Part shown: positions 1 through 12,400 of the stretch, piece by piece
How positions within the stretch are numbered: position 1 is the first letter of the stretch
Layout of the letters: each line of letters starts with the position of its first letter
NCBI RefSeq assembly: GCF_000247815.1
Contig: NC_021676.1
Span: 4,555,544 to 4,619,543, forward strand
DNA: 64,000 nt
Source of the DNA: Ficedula albicollis
Taxonomy: Eukaryota > Chordata > Aves > Passeriformes > Muscicapidae
Direction: 5' to 3'
Position numbers and translations under genes: made by a program
The notes under the pieces: model-generated
What the model saw: the letters and a program-made list of their open reading frames with translations, nothing else
Database searches by the model: none
Told to the model about the DNA's origin: nothing

Positions 1-1926
1 TGATGGGAAAATTTAAAGAATGGCAATACACTGCTTGGAAAAAAGAGGCCCAGATCTCAAAGGGCTGCTTGTGTGGGGGGTTTTCTTTACTTTTTTTTCC
101 CAAAACTGTAGATAAGAGAAAAAAATCATCTAGGTAGTTCTCTGCATACCTGTTGTGCATTCTTTAAAGAGGAAAAATCAGCAAGTTGGGAAAGCAAATA
201 CCAGCTAACAAAAATTATTTGCTAAAAATAGTGTTCAGCGTGTTATCTTTTAGCTTGTTAGAGATGCAGCTTTAAAAGGGTTTTTTTTTTTTCCCAAGGC
301 TGGCACAGCATGAAACTGAGTTTAGTAGTTGGGACTGCTGCTTCCTTTATTTTTTCACTTTGGTAATCAAGGTATTATAAGCAAAGAGTTTTTTACTCAA
401 CTTTTTCAGAAGAAAAAGGAGGAACAGGTCAAGTATTTCTGAAAAAAGGCCAGAGTGATGTTTAGTGTGTCTTTAAAGAAAATCCTAAAATATTTTAATG
501 TCTTGGGAAACTCATTTTGAATAGAGGCCTCATGGAAAGGATGTGCATTTTGCCATGGCCAGATCATGTTCTCAAACCCAGGAACTGCTGCTGCTAGTTC
601 TGGGGCTGTAGATGGTGTGGAAGGGGGATGAGAGCCACCCCAAGAAGAGTGGGAGTTGGTAAAGAAATGGGTTCCTGGCTCTGGAAAGGATTTTTGGTTG
701 GTTTGATGGAATGAAGGGTCTGGGGTGCAGGGTGAGATGAGATGAGATGAGATGAGATGAGATGAGATGAGATGAGATGAGATGAGATGAGATGAGATGA
801 GATGAGATGAGATGAGATGAGATGAGATGAGATGAGATGAGATGAGATGAGATAGTGAAAGCCTGAGTGACACAAGAGAAGGGGGAGCCTTAGGAGGTGA
901 GGAGTTGCAGGTAATTTTTGTTACCTCAAGTTAAACTCTGAATTTTTAATAATTTTTGGTGTAGATGTTTCTTCATCAGAGAAGGCACATTAATGGCCAG
1001 GTGTACAAATCCACTTGGAGAATTTAGAATGTGGGTCTTTTCTTCCTTTTTTTTTTCTCCTTTGAAATTCAGGATAAATTGAAGTCTTACTGATGTAAGA
1101 TGAACTTAAAGCATCCATCTCCATCCCACTATGGCCGGGTTTGCAGGTTCCCTGTGCTGGTTTCATCTCCCAGACTGGTCCCAGTGTGCTCCTCTGCACT
1201 CACTGCAAACAGCTTTTCCTGAAGCTGTCTTACAGCCAAAGAGGACTGAAGGATGAGCTGCTCTGAGCTTTAGTCTTCCAAATTCCTTTCTGCCCTCCAA
1301 GGGGAGTGCTGTAGATCTGTCACCTTGGCCAGTTCCCTCTGTGCTGCAGGAAACCCTAGAGCAGGGGGGTGTTTGGGTCATTGGGTGCTTCAGTCCCCTT
1401 GTGGAAGTTGCAGAGTAGGAGAACCTGGATCAAAGATCTTATGTTAAATTTGTTGAATAATTTAGGTGAGCAGAGACCTTACAAAGTCACCTAGTTCTGC
1501 TCTTTATCTGGAGCAGGATTGACTTTGGAATCAAGACAGGTTTCTCAGGATGCTGTCCAGTAAAACACTGAGTACCTCCAAGGCTGGAGGTACCAAGGCT
1601 CCTATGGACAAACTCTGCCTCACTGTAAAGCATTATATTTTCTTTTATGTTCTCACTTCCAATCAGAGCTTCCCTTGCTGCCACTTGTGCCTATTGCTTC
1701 TTTAACTTTTGCTGTGCACCTTCCTGTTTTTCATGGAAAGCTGAACCTGGACACAGGATTTTTGGGAAGGAGCCTCAGGAGGGTCAGATACTGGGGAATA
1801 ATCATCTCCCTGAACTGCTGGCTGCACTCTTGCTCCTGTAGCCCAGATGTGCTGATGTCAATTGCTTGGGGGCCTGTTGCTTTTGTTATAGTTTCTGATA
1901 TCATTCATGTTTATTTCTCTTACAAG
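1..1926 (+). other. HDX: HDX intron (partial) with a pentanucleotide repeat
   Basis: I find no homeodomain exon here; the preceding HDX exon, encoding the first helices of the second homeodomain, must lie upstream of the window. The only notable structure is the GATGA repeat at 736-853. Confidence 0.7.
736..853 (+). repeat. (GATGA)n pentanucleotide microsatellite
   Basis: About 23 uninterrupted copies of GATGA. On the minus strand it reads as TCATC copies, which creates spurious Ser/His/Leu/Ile-rich open frames. It is likely length-polymorphic and lies in an HDX intron. Confidence 0.95.
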
Positions 1927-2134
1927 ACTTGGATTGGGAATCGAAGACGGAAATATCGTTTAATGGGGATTGAGGTCCCACCCCCTAGAGGAGGTCCTGC
2001 TGATTTCTCTGATCAATCTGAATTTGTTTCTAAATCAGCACTTAATCCAGGAGAGGAAACTGCTACTGAAGTGGGGGATGATAATGATAGGAATGATGAA
2101 GTATCAATCTGCTTATCTGAAGGAAGCTCACAAG
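1927..2134 (+). CDS. HDX: HDX exon: end of second homeodomain and acidic linker
   Basis: The acceptor is the AG at 1925-1926 after a T-rich tract. Codons begin ACT TGG ATT GGG AAT, giving the WIGNRRRK recognition helix. The donor GT at 2135 follows one spare G, so the exon ends in phase 1. Coding sequence is open upstream of 1927 in this frame, but homology to HDX starts at TW, so the upstream part is intron. Confidence 0.93.
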
Positions 2135-5100
2135 GTATTTGGAATGCAGTTACTACTGTGCCCATATTTTCAATTTTGTGCAGTGTGCATGCTTTGGATT
2201 CTGTTGTACACATTCAAAAACGTCTGACAGAGTCACAAGTGCTCCACCCCGCCTGGGCTGAAGGTACTGTTTGGTCTCTTTCTTCTACCTCTGTGTCTCT
2301 GAGTTCTCTTGGGTTTGTAAGACAAAGATTGGAGAAACCTTTGATCATAAGAGCCCCATTTCTGCCAGATTCATCTGAACTGAAATCAAGAGTTCACATT
2401 TTGCTGTTGCAGGTGAGAGCTGGGCAGACAATGTGTATGGGGAAGCCTCACTTCCCAAGGAAGCTGGATTTATAAAATGTTCTCTGCCAAGTGCTCAGTT
2501 CTTCCCAGCCAGCTGGAATGGCTCTGTGTCTCTGAGTTCTCTTGGGTTTGTAAGACAAAGATTGCTCTGTGTCTCTGAGTTCTCTTGGGTTTGTAACACA
2601 AAGATTGGAGAGAAACCTTTGATCATAAGAGCCCCATTTCTGCCAGATTCATCTGAACTGAAATCAAGAGTTCACATTTTGCTGTTGCAGGTGAGAGCTG
2701 GGCAGACAATGTGTATGGGGAAGCCTCACTTCCCAAGGAAGCTGGATTTATAAAATGTTCTCTGCCAAGTGCTCAGTTCTTCCCAGCCAGCTGGAATGGC
2801 CATCCCTGACAGTGTCCAAGGCCAGGCTGGACAGGGCTTGGAGCACCCTGAGATAGGGGAAGGTGTCCCTGCCTTGACAGGGAGTGGGACTGGATGGGCT
2901 TTAAGGTCCCTCCTGTCCCAACCCATGCTGTGGATCCATGGTTCCATCCCTGTGATCCTGAGCCACCCCAGGCGCTGGTGGGGCTGAGCAGAGCTGCTGG
3001 GACTGTGCATTCCCAGTTCTCCTGGCAGGGAACCCCTGAGCTCAGGCTGGAACAAGGAGCTGCCCAGGCCTCCTGCTGCTGTCTGACAGGCAAACACAAG
3101 CAGCAGATCAAAGCCTGAGCAGGAGGCAGCTCAGGAGCCTTGGAACTGCACACACAGGGGGTGTCCTCAGTAAACTGCAGGTCTGCAGTGAGAAGTGCTA
3201 CAGCTTAATTCCCTTTTCCCTCCCAGGAGCACATGGGATCGATGCCTCCTGCCCCTCCTGTCCATCCCCCACTCACTAATTGCTCCCTGTGCTTCTGCTT
3301 GGAGGAGATCAATGGAGCCTTTGCTCTCTCAGCCTAAAGAAAGTCTGACCTCAGGCCTGCTGCTGCAGCAGCTCAGTGTGCCAGGCTTGATCCTGTCATT
3401 TCCTCAGAACAATTGAAAGGGAAGAGCCAGGGGAGCAGAGAGCAGGAATGAGTTTGGGAGAACCTTGTCATAGTCAGCTGTAGAGGGAATAAGATGGTAA
3501 AGAAATGGGTCAAGTGATTGAAAGCCAAGTGAGATGAGGAATCTCAGAGTCCTTGATTTGCCTGAGGTGTGGAAGGAGCTGATTTAAGTCAGATCTGGTT
3601 TAGAGAAAATGGTGACAGGGATGAATGTGAGGTGTCTGTGGTTCAAGTGGGAATAACTCCCTGTTTGCTGAGTCAGGCAAGGGGAGGCTGAACTCGGGTG
3701 CATTATTGGTGTCAAAGCCTGAGCAAGTGCAAGGAAACAACAGGATTTCCACAGCACCCTGGAATCCCACTTTCATTCTCTTATTCTCCCACAACAATTA
3801 TTTCTGTTTATTTCTCCAGTTCAAAGGAGAAGAGGTTTCACTGCTGCAGTTCAGCTGGTTTTGAACTTCCTGGAAAATATTTCCCCCAGTATTCATGGGT
3901 TATGTTCAGTCACAAACAGGGATTGTTCTAATGTTTGAGAGCTGTAGCTTTTGGTCCTAATTTATTAAAAAGCCAAAACCTTAACAGCAAAAAACCATTT
4001 TGAAAGACAAACAAAAGCAATTTTTGATCACCTAGAGTGACAGTTGATGACTTCTGCTTTTAAAATGTAGTGTGTAAGTATAAAAAAATGAGCTGTGCTG
4101 TGATGCAAAATGGATCATTATAGCTCTCATATTGCCTCACCTTTTTTAATTGTGTGTTAATTGAATCCACACTATATGGGGGAGGCTATTAGGGCTGTGC
4201 TGGGTTCTGTGAGCTGAGGATGAGTATTTAGGGATTTGGGAATGCTGCAGGGAGCTGCTTCCTTCAGCTGTTGAAACCAAGGGGTGGCTGTCAGGGTTAC
4301 AGAGTTCCTGGTGCCTTGGCATGTCCCCAGGTCCCTGAGGAGCATCCTCACCCAGTGACCTTCACCCTTCCTTGCTCCTGCTCCTCAGTGCTCCTCTTTG
4401 ATCCCATGTGCTCCTGGCACAAATTCTCCTATGGAGCTACTCACTGGCAGATTGAGGTTATTTGAAACCATTTCCTACCAAATTTGCTCATTTTAGAGAT
4501 ACTTGACTTAAAAGTTGTATAAAGCTATTAACTGGCTTTGTATGGTCTGGCCTAAACATTGCCCTGTCCTTGGTAATCCCAGGGACATCCTGTTCTCCCT
4601 GTGTTTGTGTGGAGGTGACAGACCTGGAATCACCTGAACCTTCTGCCCCTTCCCTCTTTTCCTCTTTATATTTAATGTGTGTAATAGATTTATGTTTTAA
4701 TATAAAGAAGTCAAGTAAATTTGAGAAACAAACTTCAATTTGAGGAGTAAATAGATTTCCCTTTCTTTGGGTTTTGTGTTCTCCTGGGTTTTTGAGGTCA
4801 GTGGAATCATCTCATGCTTTGTGGTTGAACTAACAGGGTAAAATCTGCTCTGTTTTTCAAGTGTTTATACATAAAAAAGCACTTTAGGTTCATTGGGGTA
4901 AGCATTTGCCATCAACTGATCATTTTTTGGTTCAAAACCCATCAATGCCTGCAAGGGGTAAGTGGGATTTTAATATGTAAACCAGAATTTCAGGGAATGC
5001 AGGATTTTTCATGTAGGAATTTATTTTCATTTTAAAAAAACCCAACTTCTGCACATCTCTGATGTGAAACTCTTCATCACCTTTGGATATTCCAACTTGA

Positions 5101-8100
5101 ACCTAAAAATGGGAAGGTTTTGGTACAGAGAATAACTGAGAGTTTTGTTGTTTCAGGTCACAGTTGGTTTGATGTTGGCCTGAAATGCTTGTGACAAGAT
5201 GTCTGTTTGATAAGGCAGATGTTCTGTTTATGATTAGACATTGATACCATGACTTTGCTGTTGGATTTAGCAGCTGTGACATTTAGTGGTAAACACCATT
5301 AATGGTCCTTCAGCATAACATTGGAATGAAATCTGACAAAAACAATTTATTTCTGCAGAAGAGACAAATGAAGCTCTTCAAAATGAAGAAATTGGCCACA
5401 AAGATGATGACCAGAATCCAGTTTCCACTGATAATGTGGTATGTTTACCTTTCCTTTTCCACCAATTAATAACTTCTTAATTAATGTTGAGGTTGTTGTC
5501 CAGCACCTAGTTTTTCACTAGGTGATAACTTCAGTTGTGTGTGTTAAAATTCCTTCCTATTTGAGCTTTAAATACTAAAACACATCAGGAAAAATCCCTA
5601 AAACCTTCAGTAGAAATGGTTTGCTGAGATGGTGTCCAAGAGACTCAGCTCCCTGACCTGCCTGAACCTCAGATTTTGTCATTTGGTACAACAGTGGAAC
5701 AAAACCAAGGAAGAGTTTCTTCATACTTTGTTCTGAAGACACTGTAACAGAACTTTAAAAATGCCCTTGAAATTGGACTAAAATACATTGTATTTGCATA
5801 AGAGATATGATTTTCCATTTGAAATTCTACTCTGTTCCTTCCCCTCCTATCTTAAAAAGTGTGTCTAAGAAGGGGAATGTGAATGTTTGGCTGTTATTTA
5901 GAGATTCTTTCCATGAGCTGAGCCTAAAACCAAAAATATTTGAGTCCAGTGTTCCTGAGGGTCCGATGGAGAACTCGGGGACATCAGAGCTCTGAGCTGT
6001 TGTCACTTCAGCTGGGCTGGCAGACCCTGGAGCACACAAAATGTGCTTTGTCCTCCCTGCCTTCAGCACAGCCTTGGGAACTTTGGGTCCTGCCAGGGAG
6101 AGCTGGGATGCCCCTGGAAGGATTTCTTCTGGGTGATTTCAGGGAAATTTCTGCAGGAAAAACCTCCAAAATAACACCTCAGGAATGACCCATGGACATG
6201 GATTGGGTCAGGGGTCCTTCCCTACATTGGGTTAAACAACATCCTAAAAAATAGGAAAATTGCTTTAACTTATTATAGACAGATTCGTTAATCTTCACAA
6301 CTGTCAAAACAATTAAAAACAGTAAAAAAACTTGGGATGTATTTCTGAGTCTTAGTCAAGCTTGAAACCCAGTACAAAAAGCTCACAAAAATGTTGTGAA
6401 TGAGGTGAAAATAGCCATATTTCTGCATTTGGAGGTGTCCTTTGGATCAGCATCCCCTCCAGCTGAGGGCATTTCCCAGGGAAGGTCAGAGGAGAACTCG
6501 TGGTTTCTTTAGGGAAGGAACAGCTCAGGACTTGCTGTGATGGCTGGTTTATCCAGAGGGATGAATTTCCAGACCTTCCTTTGCAACAGCAGAGCAGAGC
6601 AGGGGCTGTGAGGGGATAAATGTGCAACTTAAAGTCAAAAAGCTGGGCCAGGGAGCTCCTCCTGTGTAAACAGCCCCAGTCTCCATGGCAGCAGCTCCTG
6701 CTGGATTCCTGCTGGATCTGCTGGCTGAGGTGCATGATTGCCATCTAATGGGGGCTCAGAACTCCTCAGGAGCCAGCACAGAGCTCTCTTGCCTTCATCC
6801 TTCATCCTCCATCCTCCATCCTACCTGCCCCTTTGGGGTGAGGATCCTCATTCATTTTTCTCCTCTGTGCGTTGGAATGAGCTGTTTGCTTCTGTTTCAG
6901 AAAATCGAAATTTTAGATGATGGAGAGAGTGATCTGACCAGCAATTCTGAAGTGGATCAGATGAGTTCTCTTTTGGATTACAAGGTGAGTGATGGGGCTA
7001 TGGGACAGGATAATCCCCAGGGAGTGGATCTGTCAGGAATTCTGCAGCAAAAAGGGGCTATGGGACAGGATAATCCCCAGGGAGTTCAGGGGGTGGATCT
7101 GTCAGGAATTCTGCAGCAAAAGCTTCTGGGATCCTGAATTCCTCTGCTGTGCACATCATGCCCTCATCCCACCCCCAGCCACTTTATCCATGTTTCTACC
7201 CAAATGGAGGCAGGAAAACCCCATTTCTACAGAGCTGCAGCTCCCCCCATGTGTCCCAAAAAGTGATTTATGGAGCCACTCCAGCAGAATTGTTCCTTGG
7301 AATGGTGTGATGCTTTCCCTGGTGCTACCAGCTCAGGAAGGGACTGAGCAGCTGGAATCCTCTGCTGGATGGGGGATCTGAGGAGAAGTCATTCCCCAGG
7401 ACATGCCTGGGAGGGGTGGCTGTGGGAGGGAGGAGAAGCAGCTGGATCCTGGGGGTTGTGTCTGTGCTGCCCTCCCAGGAGTTGCCAAAATTCCACATTT
7501 CCTTGAGTTTTTACCTCCGTTGCTGATTTTTTCCCGTAGGAACCAGGTCTGTTCTGACAGTAATCAATTACCAAACTAATAAACAGATCATCTCTTCAGA
7601 GCAGAAATTCCTCCTTCCAGCAGCATTTTCCTGGGAAGGGCAGTGGAGGATGAATCAGGAGGGGGAATGACCTTTTCTTAATGTCACCTGTCAGCAGAGT
7701 GAGAGCCCTGTTGTGACAGTGCCCTGCAGAGCCAGCCTTGTTGTTTGACAGCACTGATCACTCCCCGAGTTTTCTGCCTAAATCTGAATTCTTCCTGGGC
7801 TGGGCAAAATCCAGAGCTAAACAGGCAACTGCTAAGTATCCATTGGGAAGAACTCAGCAGATTTTTTATGGATGCCTCAGAATTGCAGCTCAAATATTCC
7901 TCTCTCATTCCCAGAGCTGTTATCACCTGGAACAGTGTGGTGAGCAGTGCTTTCACTGAAAAAATGTAAATTTTCTAGGGAAAAAACCAACAAAAATACA
8001 ACCATCTTTAAAGGTTTGTTGCACATCTTTAGAGCACCATGTAGTCACAGCTTTTCATGTCTACTAAAGCTGAATTCCAGCCAGTGTGAGCATGAATATC

Positions 8101-9431
8101 ATTTTTTTTTCATTATTCTTTCATGTGTTGGTGCTATTAAGCACAGCCCTTCTGCAAAAATGAGCAATGCCTTTGATCTTGTAACCTAAATAAACAGTTT
8201 GATTTTCATGATCTTTGCAGAGGTGAATAACCGGAGAAAATGAATTTTAGCTCTGCACTGATCAACAGGTTTAGCATTTTGATCCAATTAGTTTGAAAGA
8301 GAAGAGATACTTGGAATAAACAGAAATACTTGCCAAATCTGAATTTTTAATTAAGAGATAGTATAGATTAGGAAATGCCTTTTTAGCCAAGCACACAAAT
8401 TATTGATATTTCCTCATTTTATAATGTATTACATCCTGTTCCAGCCCCATAAACAACTCTGCAGAGGTTGGAACTAAATGATCTTTAAGGTCCCTTCTAA
8501 ACTGTTCTGTCACTCTCTGATATTCCTGGTTATTCTGTGGGATCTTGAGGAGCTCGGTGAGCTGACACTTGATCCACATCAAACCCAGCTGCACTGGAGG
8601 ATTTTATCTTTTAATTCATGGTAGCTTTGAGGAATTCTCAAGTCATTTTCCCTTGGTTTTGTGTCAAGCCTTCTGCTGCAGTAATGGAATTTATTTGCTG
8701 TTTCTTCTCACAGCCCCCTGATCACTTCTAGAGATCTGGGCTTTGGTTGTCATTGTCATTAAAAATAGATTTTAGTGACAATTTAGTTTTAACCCAGGGC
8801 TGTTGAGGTGTGCTTATTCCTGTCCCCATCCCTGTAGGGATTTAACAGACATGTGACACTTGGGGACATGTCAGTGCTGGGGATGGTTGGGCTCAATCTT
8901 AGAGGGCTTTCCCAGCCTAAAGGATTCCGTGGTTCTGAGATAATTCCCAGAACTCTCTGGTTTCCCCACAGAATGAAGAAGTCAGGTTCATCGAGAGTCA
9001 GCTGGAGAACCACAAACAGAAATATTTTGAGCTGCAGTCGTTTACCCGGAGTTTGATACTTGCAATTAAATCAGATGATAAGGAACAGCAGCAGGTAAAT
9101 CCTGGAGCAGGTTTGATATCTGTATTTAATATCAGAAGATGTTTGTTCCTTTGTGTTGTGTCCCTCCCTTGGGTTTATTCCAGAGGCTCAAATTATGATT
9201 GTACAACTTGATTAATTTTCTCACTCTTTGTTTAAAGCACTGCTGACATCAAAAGCACACCTAATCATGTATATACTCTATATTAGATATGTTTTTCCCT
9301 TTTAGGCTCTGCTTTCAAACTTACCTCCTGAACTTGAAGAAATGGATTTCAACCACACATCCCCGGAGCCCGACGATACCTCATTCAGCCTCTCATCCCT
9401 GTCAGAGAAAAACGCCTCAGACAGTTTGTGA
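1927..9431 (+). CDS. HDX: HDX, highly divergent homeobox protein, C-terminal 206 residues in five exons
   Basis: HDX is a nuclear homeodomain protein with two divergent homeodomains; its target genes are poorly known. The visible exons are 1927-2134, 5359-5438, 6901-6984, 8972-9094 and 9306-9431, all with AG acceptors and GT donors, and the joined frame stays open to a TGA at 9429-9431. The product starts inside recognition helix 3 of the second homeodomain (TWIGNRRRKYRLMG), continues through a proline/acid-rich stretch (IEVPPPRGGPADFS, NDRNDEVSICLSEGSS), then a predicted helical segment (EEVRFIESQLENHKQKYFEL), and ends in SLSEKNASDSL. I recognise this order from human HDX (about 690 residues), so roughly the last 30% is here and the earlier exons lie upstream of the window. 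The match covers all five exons in order with compatible phases, so the identification is firm; exact identity was not computed. Confidence 0.95.
2291..2804 (+). repeat. Intronic direct duplication, about 232-240-bp unit
   Basis: 2291-2522 is repeated almost exactly at 2565-2804, with an extra 42-base partial copy between them (2523-2564). Each full copy contains the junction gttgcag|gtgagag. The near identity suggests a recent event or an assembly duplication. Confidence 0.9.
2803..2935 (+). mobile_element. CR1-type LINE fragment, 3' end
   Basis: Contains the CR1 3'-end signature in sense orientation: gtccaaggccaggctggaca, then a diverged cttggagcaccctgagatag, ggaaggtgtccctgcc, and a diverged ggctttaaggtccctcctgtcccaaccc. 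It is 5'-truncated, as most avian CR1 copies are, and has no ORF. Confidence 0.8.
5359..5438 (+). CDS. HDX: HDX exon: acidic linker (EETNEALQNEEIGHKDDDQ)
   Basis: The acceptor is ttctgcag at 5351-5358. The two leading bases AA complete the GAA codon begun by the previous exon. The donor is GTG|gtatgt at 5439. The 80-base exon encodes a low-complexity acidic stretch ending VSTDNV and leaves phase 0. Confidence 0.92.
5439..6900 (+). other. HDX: HDX intron
   Basis: A 1.46-kb intron ending in a good polypyrimidine tract and cag at 6898-6900. No repeat family or RNA gene recognised. Confidence 0.85.
6901..6984 (+). CDS. HDX: HDX exon: acidic segment KIEILDDGESDLTSNSEV
   Basis: The acceptor is ctgtttcag ending at 6900 and the donor is AAG|gtgagt at 6985. 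Exactly 28 codons, phase 0 at both ends. The product ends SSLLDYK, matching the human order of acidic residues then FLDYK. Confidence 0.93.
6995..7122 (+). repeat. Two-copy tandem duplication, about 60-bp unit
   Basis: The block from ggggctatgggacagg through ctgcagcaaaa occurs twice in a row; the second copy has a short insertion (ttcagggg). It begins about ten bases after the HDX donor but does not duplicate the donor. Confidence 0.88.
8441..8521 (+). mobile_element. Short CR1 3'-end fragment
   Basis: Carries ggttggaactaaatgatct followed by ttaaggtcccttctaa, the CR1 3' terminal signature in + orientation. Confidence 0.75.
8825..8942 (+). mobile_element. CR1 3'-end fragment next to an HDX exon
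   Basis: A diverged CR1 3' end (ccatccctgtagggatttaa; gacacttggggacatg; tcccagcctaaaggattc). It ends about 30 bases before the acceptor of exon 8972-9094, so it may supply part of the branch-point region. Confidence 0.65.
8972..9094 (+). CDS. HDX: HDX exon: predicted helical segment
   Basis: The acceptor is tttccccacag ending at 8971 and the donor is CAGCAG|gtaaat at 9095. The 41 codons start NEEVRFIESQLENHKQK and end IKSDDKEQQQ. The spacing of hydrophobic and charged residues suggests an amphipathic helix. A CR1 fragment ends about 30 bases upstream of the acceptor. Confidence 0.93.
9306..9431 (+). CDS. HDX: HDX terminal coding exon with stop
   Basis: The acceptor is ttttag ending at 9305. 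The 41 sense codons start ALLSNLPPELEEMDFNH and end in SEKNASDSL, followed by TGA at 9429-9431. The C-terminus matches vertebrate HDX, so this is the native stop rather than a truncation. Confidence 0.94.
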   Translation, partial: ALLSNLPPELEEMDFNHTSPEPDDTSFSLSSLSEKNASDSL

Positions 9432-12400
9432 TGGCTTTTTTTTTGTGGAAAAGACAGAACAGACAGCCCACAGGAGGTGCAGGGTTCAGGGGACAGAGAG
9501 GCTTTTGCTCTGCAGTGTTCTCAGCCCAAGGGAGGCAGCCTGTGCTGCAGGGCAGCTCCTCCCAGCCTTGCAGTGCCCAGGAATTTGGGAATGCTGGGTT
9601 TGGAAAAGCAAAGAACTGCCTGAGGGAAGGGTTCACTGGTAGCAGCTTGGGTAGGATTAACTTGGACTCTCCAGTACAACTCTGGCTCTGTAGCAAAGTC
9701 TTTTTGAGCAGGAGTGGGAAACAAATGTCGTGTCACACACAGCGAATTCTCCAGCTCCACGTGCTCCCCAGGCCTGTTTATTATATTTTTCCCCATTTTT
9801 ACTCAGGTAGGTGGACTAAAAATTGGGGATCCAAATAGAATAACAGGCTTTCTCTGAGTTGTGCTTGAAAACCTGAAATTAAACTGAAGTGTTTTCTGTT
9901 TTCTAACTTGAGATTGTTAAATCTTCCATTTTTCTGACCAAAATAGCTGAAAAAACCTTGAAAGGCTAACTGAAAAAAATGAATTATTGTTAATAAATTA
10001 TTAATGCAAGGAAGCAGTGATAAGTGTTGGAAGAAATGAGGTGGAAATGGGAACCCTGATAGCTGCAGGACACAACTTCCTAGCACAGTAGCAATGGGAT
10101 TGGATGTTTACACTCATTAGAGTTTAATGATTGTAGTCACAGTTCTTATTTGTCAAAGCCTGAATGCTAAAGTTCTTATTATTATTTTAAGTCTTGGTTA
10201 AATATTTTTCCACAAACTTTGCTCCAGTTTACCGAGCCAGTCAGAATTCCACAGCTGTCATTGCATGCTGAAAGGTTTTCCAGTGAGTTTTGCAGGTCTG
10301 GTGTGAAGCCCTGCCTGGTGCATTTTTTGGCAAGTGCCATTTCTAAACTGTGATCTCGATTGCAGGCAGGGGCTGAACTGAGTTTCTTCCTTCCCAGAGC
10401 TGTTGGCACTGAATCCCTTCACTGCTGTGGTGGAATGGATGGCAGAGATGTTCAGGTGGACTCAGTGGGGTGTGTTGGTGTCCATGAATGCCTGGCCCTG
10501 GCAGTGGTGACAGGCTGGTGACAGCCCAAGGCAGGTCTCAGTCCTGGAGCTCTTTTCCTCCAGGATGGTTCTGTGGATGCTGCAGGTGCCTGCCCATGGC
10601 ATTGATGCTCCAATTCCAGCCTGGGTATCCCTCACCAAGCATTTTTCACACTGGTACTTCAGTCTGGTAAAAAACCTAATCTTCCCATTTTAAGCCAAAT
10701 AATAATTGACTCTGGGGAATCCTTGTTCATGCAGTGAGTAATCCCCTTCATTTCAGTGGGAGGTCCAAGGTGTAGCTCAGAAAATCCAGAGTGTTGGGGA
10801 AATATTTACATCTCTCTTTTCTTTAATGCTGGGATTAAACTGGGGTTTTAGGGTTTTCTCAGTCTGATCAGTTCCTCCCTAATCACTTGTACAGCTCTTT
10901 TTGTTTAGAATCAGTAGTGAGCTCTGTTCTTTCAGGTTTTTAGTCTCTCCTCTCCTTGGGCATGAGGAGCTTTTAGCAATACTGTTAAATACCAGCTGCA
11001 GAAAGGGCAGGAACAGCTTTAAAAGGTCTTCTGAAAAACCAAAAGTCTGTTCTGCCCCCTGTACAGTTCTGTAAATCCCCAGCAGAGCTTCCCTTCCACA
11101 GAGAAAGCCCAGAGTTCCAAGCTGCTGTGTGTGAGTTGAGGCATTAAAACTCAGAGTAGAGATGGAGTTTGTGAGCAGAGCTGACAGTGCTGTCCTTCAC
11201 AGGGGGGATAGAGCTGAGCTGGAATTCTGCTTGCTCTGAAAAACTCATTTATAAAGGATGTTCTATGCCAGGCTGACAATGGTTCCTATTGCTGTTCTCT
11301 AGACAGAAAATTTGTGCCACTGACAATGAAACTTCTTGTTTTTTGTGAAATCTAAAAAAATAGTGCTGGGATTTGCCACTATTTGGTCCCTGTTTTCCTG
11401 CTTCTTCCACTTGAATTCCCATGACAGAGGGCAGGATACTCTTAACAGGAGTTCTCAATTTCATGGTCAATGAAATCATCCACCTTCCTGCAAGAAAAAC
11501 TTCCATTCATGATTCCTATTTTGCTGTCTTGCTGCTATTTCATATCCAAACAAATAGAAGGGATGAATTTTGAATGAACTGTTTGCTAGATACAAACAAT
11601 TGTGTCAGTCCCTGTTCTCCAGGAATCTGGAATCCTGCTGGAGAGAAGAGCAGGCGAGGGGGATGTTCTGTGGGGAGACAGAACACAGCCTGGGACACTT
11701 GACAACACTACAGGATCATCAGGAAAAACAGTATAAATTATACCCCTGAGTAACAGAATCTGGGAAGGAAGATGCTCCACAGCTCCTTGGCTGGGTTTCT
11801 TTCAGTATCAGTGTGGATTTCCACCAAAATCTAATGACTGTTACCATTAGAGGTGGTTAAATGTTGGTGGAGAGCAGTGAGGGTGGCTCTGGGGTGGGTT
11901 TGGGTTCAGGGTGTTTCCCCTGTCTGTAGGATGGTAAAAAACTGCATTTAGTGCAGTTCATCATTTCATAACCTCCCACAGGAGATAAAGCTCGCCCTGT
12001 GCTTTCCAGGGTGACAGAACCCAGCCCCCTTTCTGCTCAGTGAGTGACTAATGTGAATTATGGTGGTTTTGTCACCTTTCTGTGGCCATGGGTCAGTGTT
12101 TGACCATCCTTCAAAGTCTCTCATTTACTTTGCCCATGAACAGTGACTTCCCTGGTGTTGTTCATTCCTAAAGCATCCGTGGGAACATCAGTGATGTCTT
12201 TCTGAAGAAGCCCAGGTGCAAAAATGGCCCAGAGCAAACACTTTACCCAGAGGCAGGACAGGCTCTCCCTGGGGAGCTGCTTTTGATGCTGGACAGTTTG
12301 CTCATGGTTAAAATCCTGTTTCCTGGAGCTCTGCCTCCTTTCCTCTTCCTGCAGGTGATGCTTCAGTCACATCCATAGGTCTGACAGGAGTAACAGTATC

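Larger units (their letters stand above)
2135..5358 (+). other. HDX: HDX intron with local duplication and a CR1 fragment
   Basis: A 3.2-kb intron between two HDX exons in phase 1. It carries a direct duplication (2291-2804) and a CR1 3' end (2803-2935). From 3.0 to 5.35 kb I see no further recognisable element. Confidence 0.85.
6985..8971 (+). other. HDX: HDX intron with a short duplication and CR1 fragments
   Basis: A 2.0-kb intron. It starts with a tandem duplication at 6995-7122, then unique sequence, then CR1 fragments at 8441-8521 and 8825-8942. Confidence 0.85.

Noticed and set aside
406..875. Ser/His/Leu/Ile repeat ORFs on the minus strand
   Set aside because: Translation of the GATGA microsatellite.
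1675..2475. 266-residue + strand ORF as one gene
   Set aside because: Only 1927-2134 is real HDX exon; the rest runs through intron on both sides of good splice sites.
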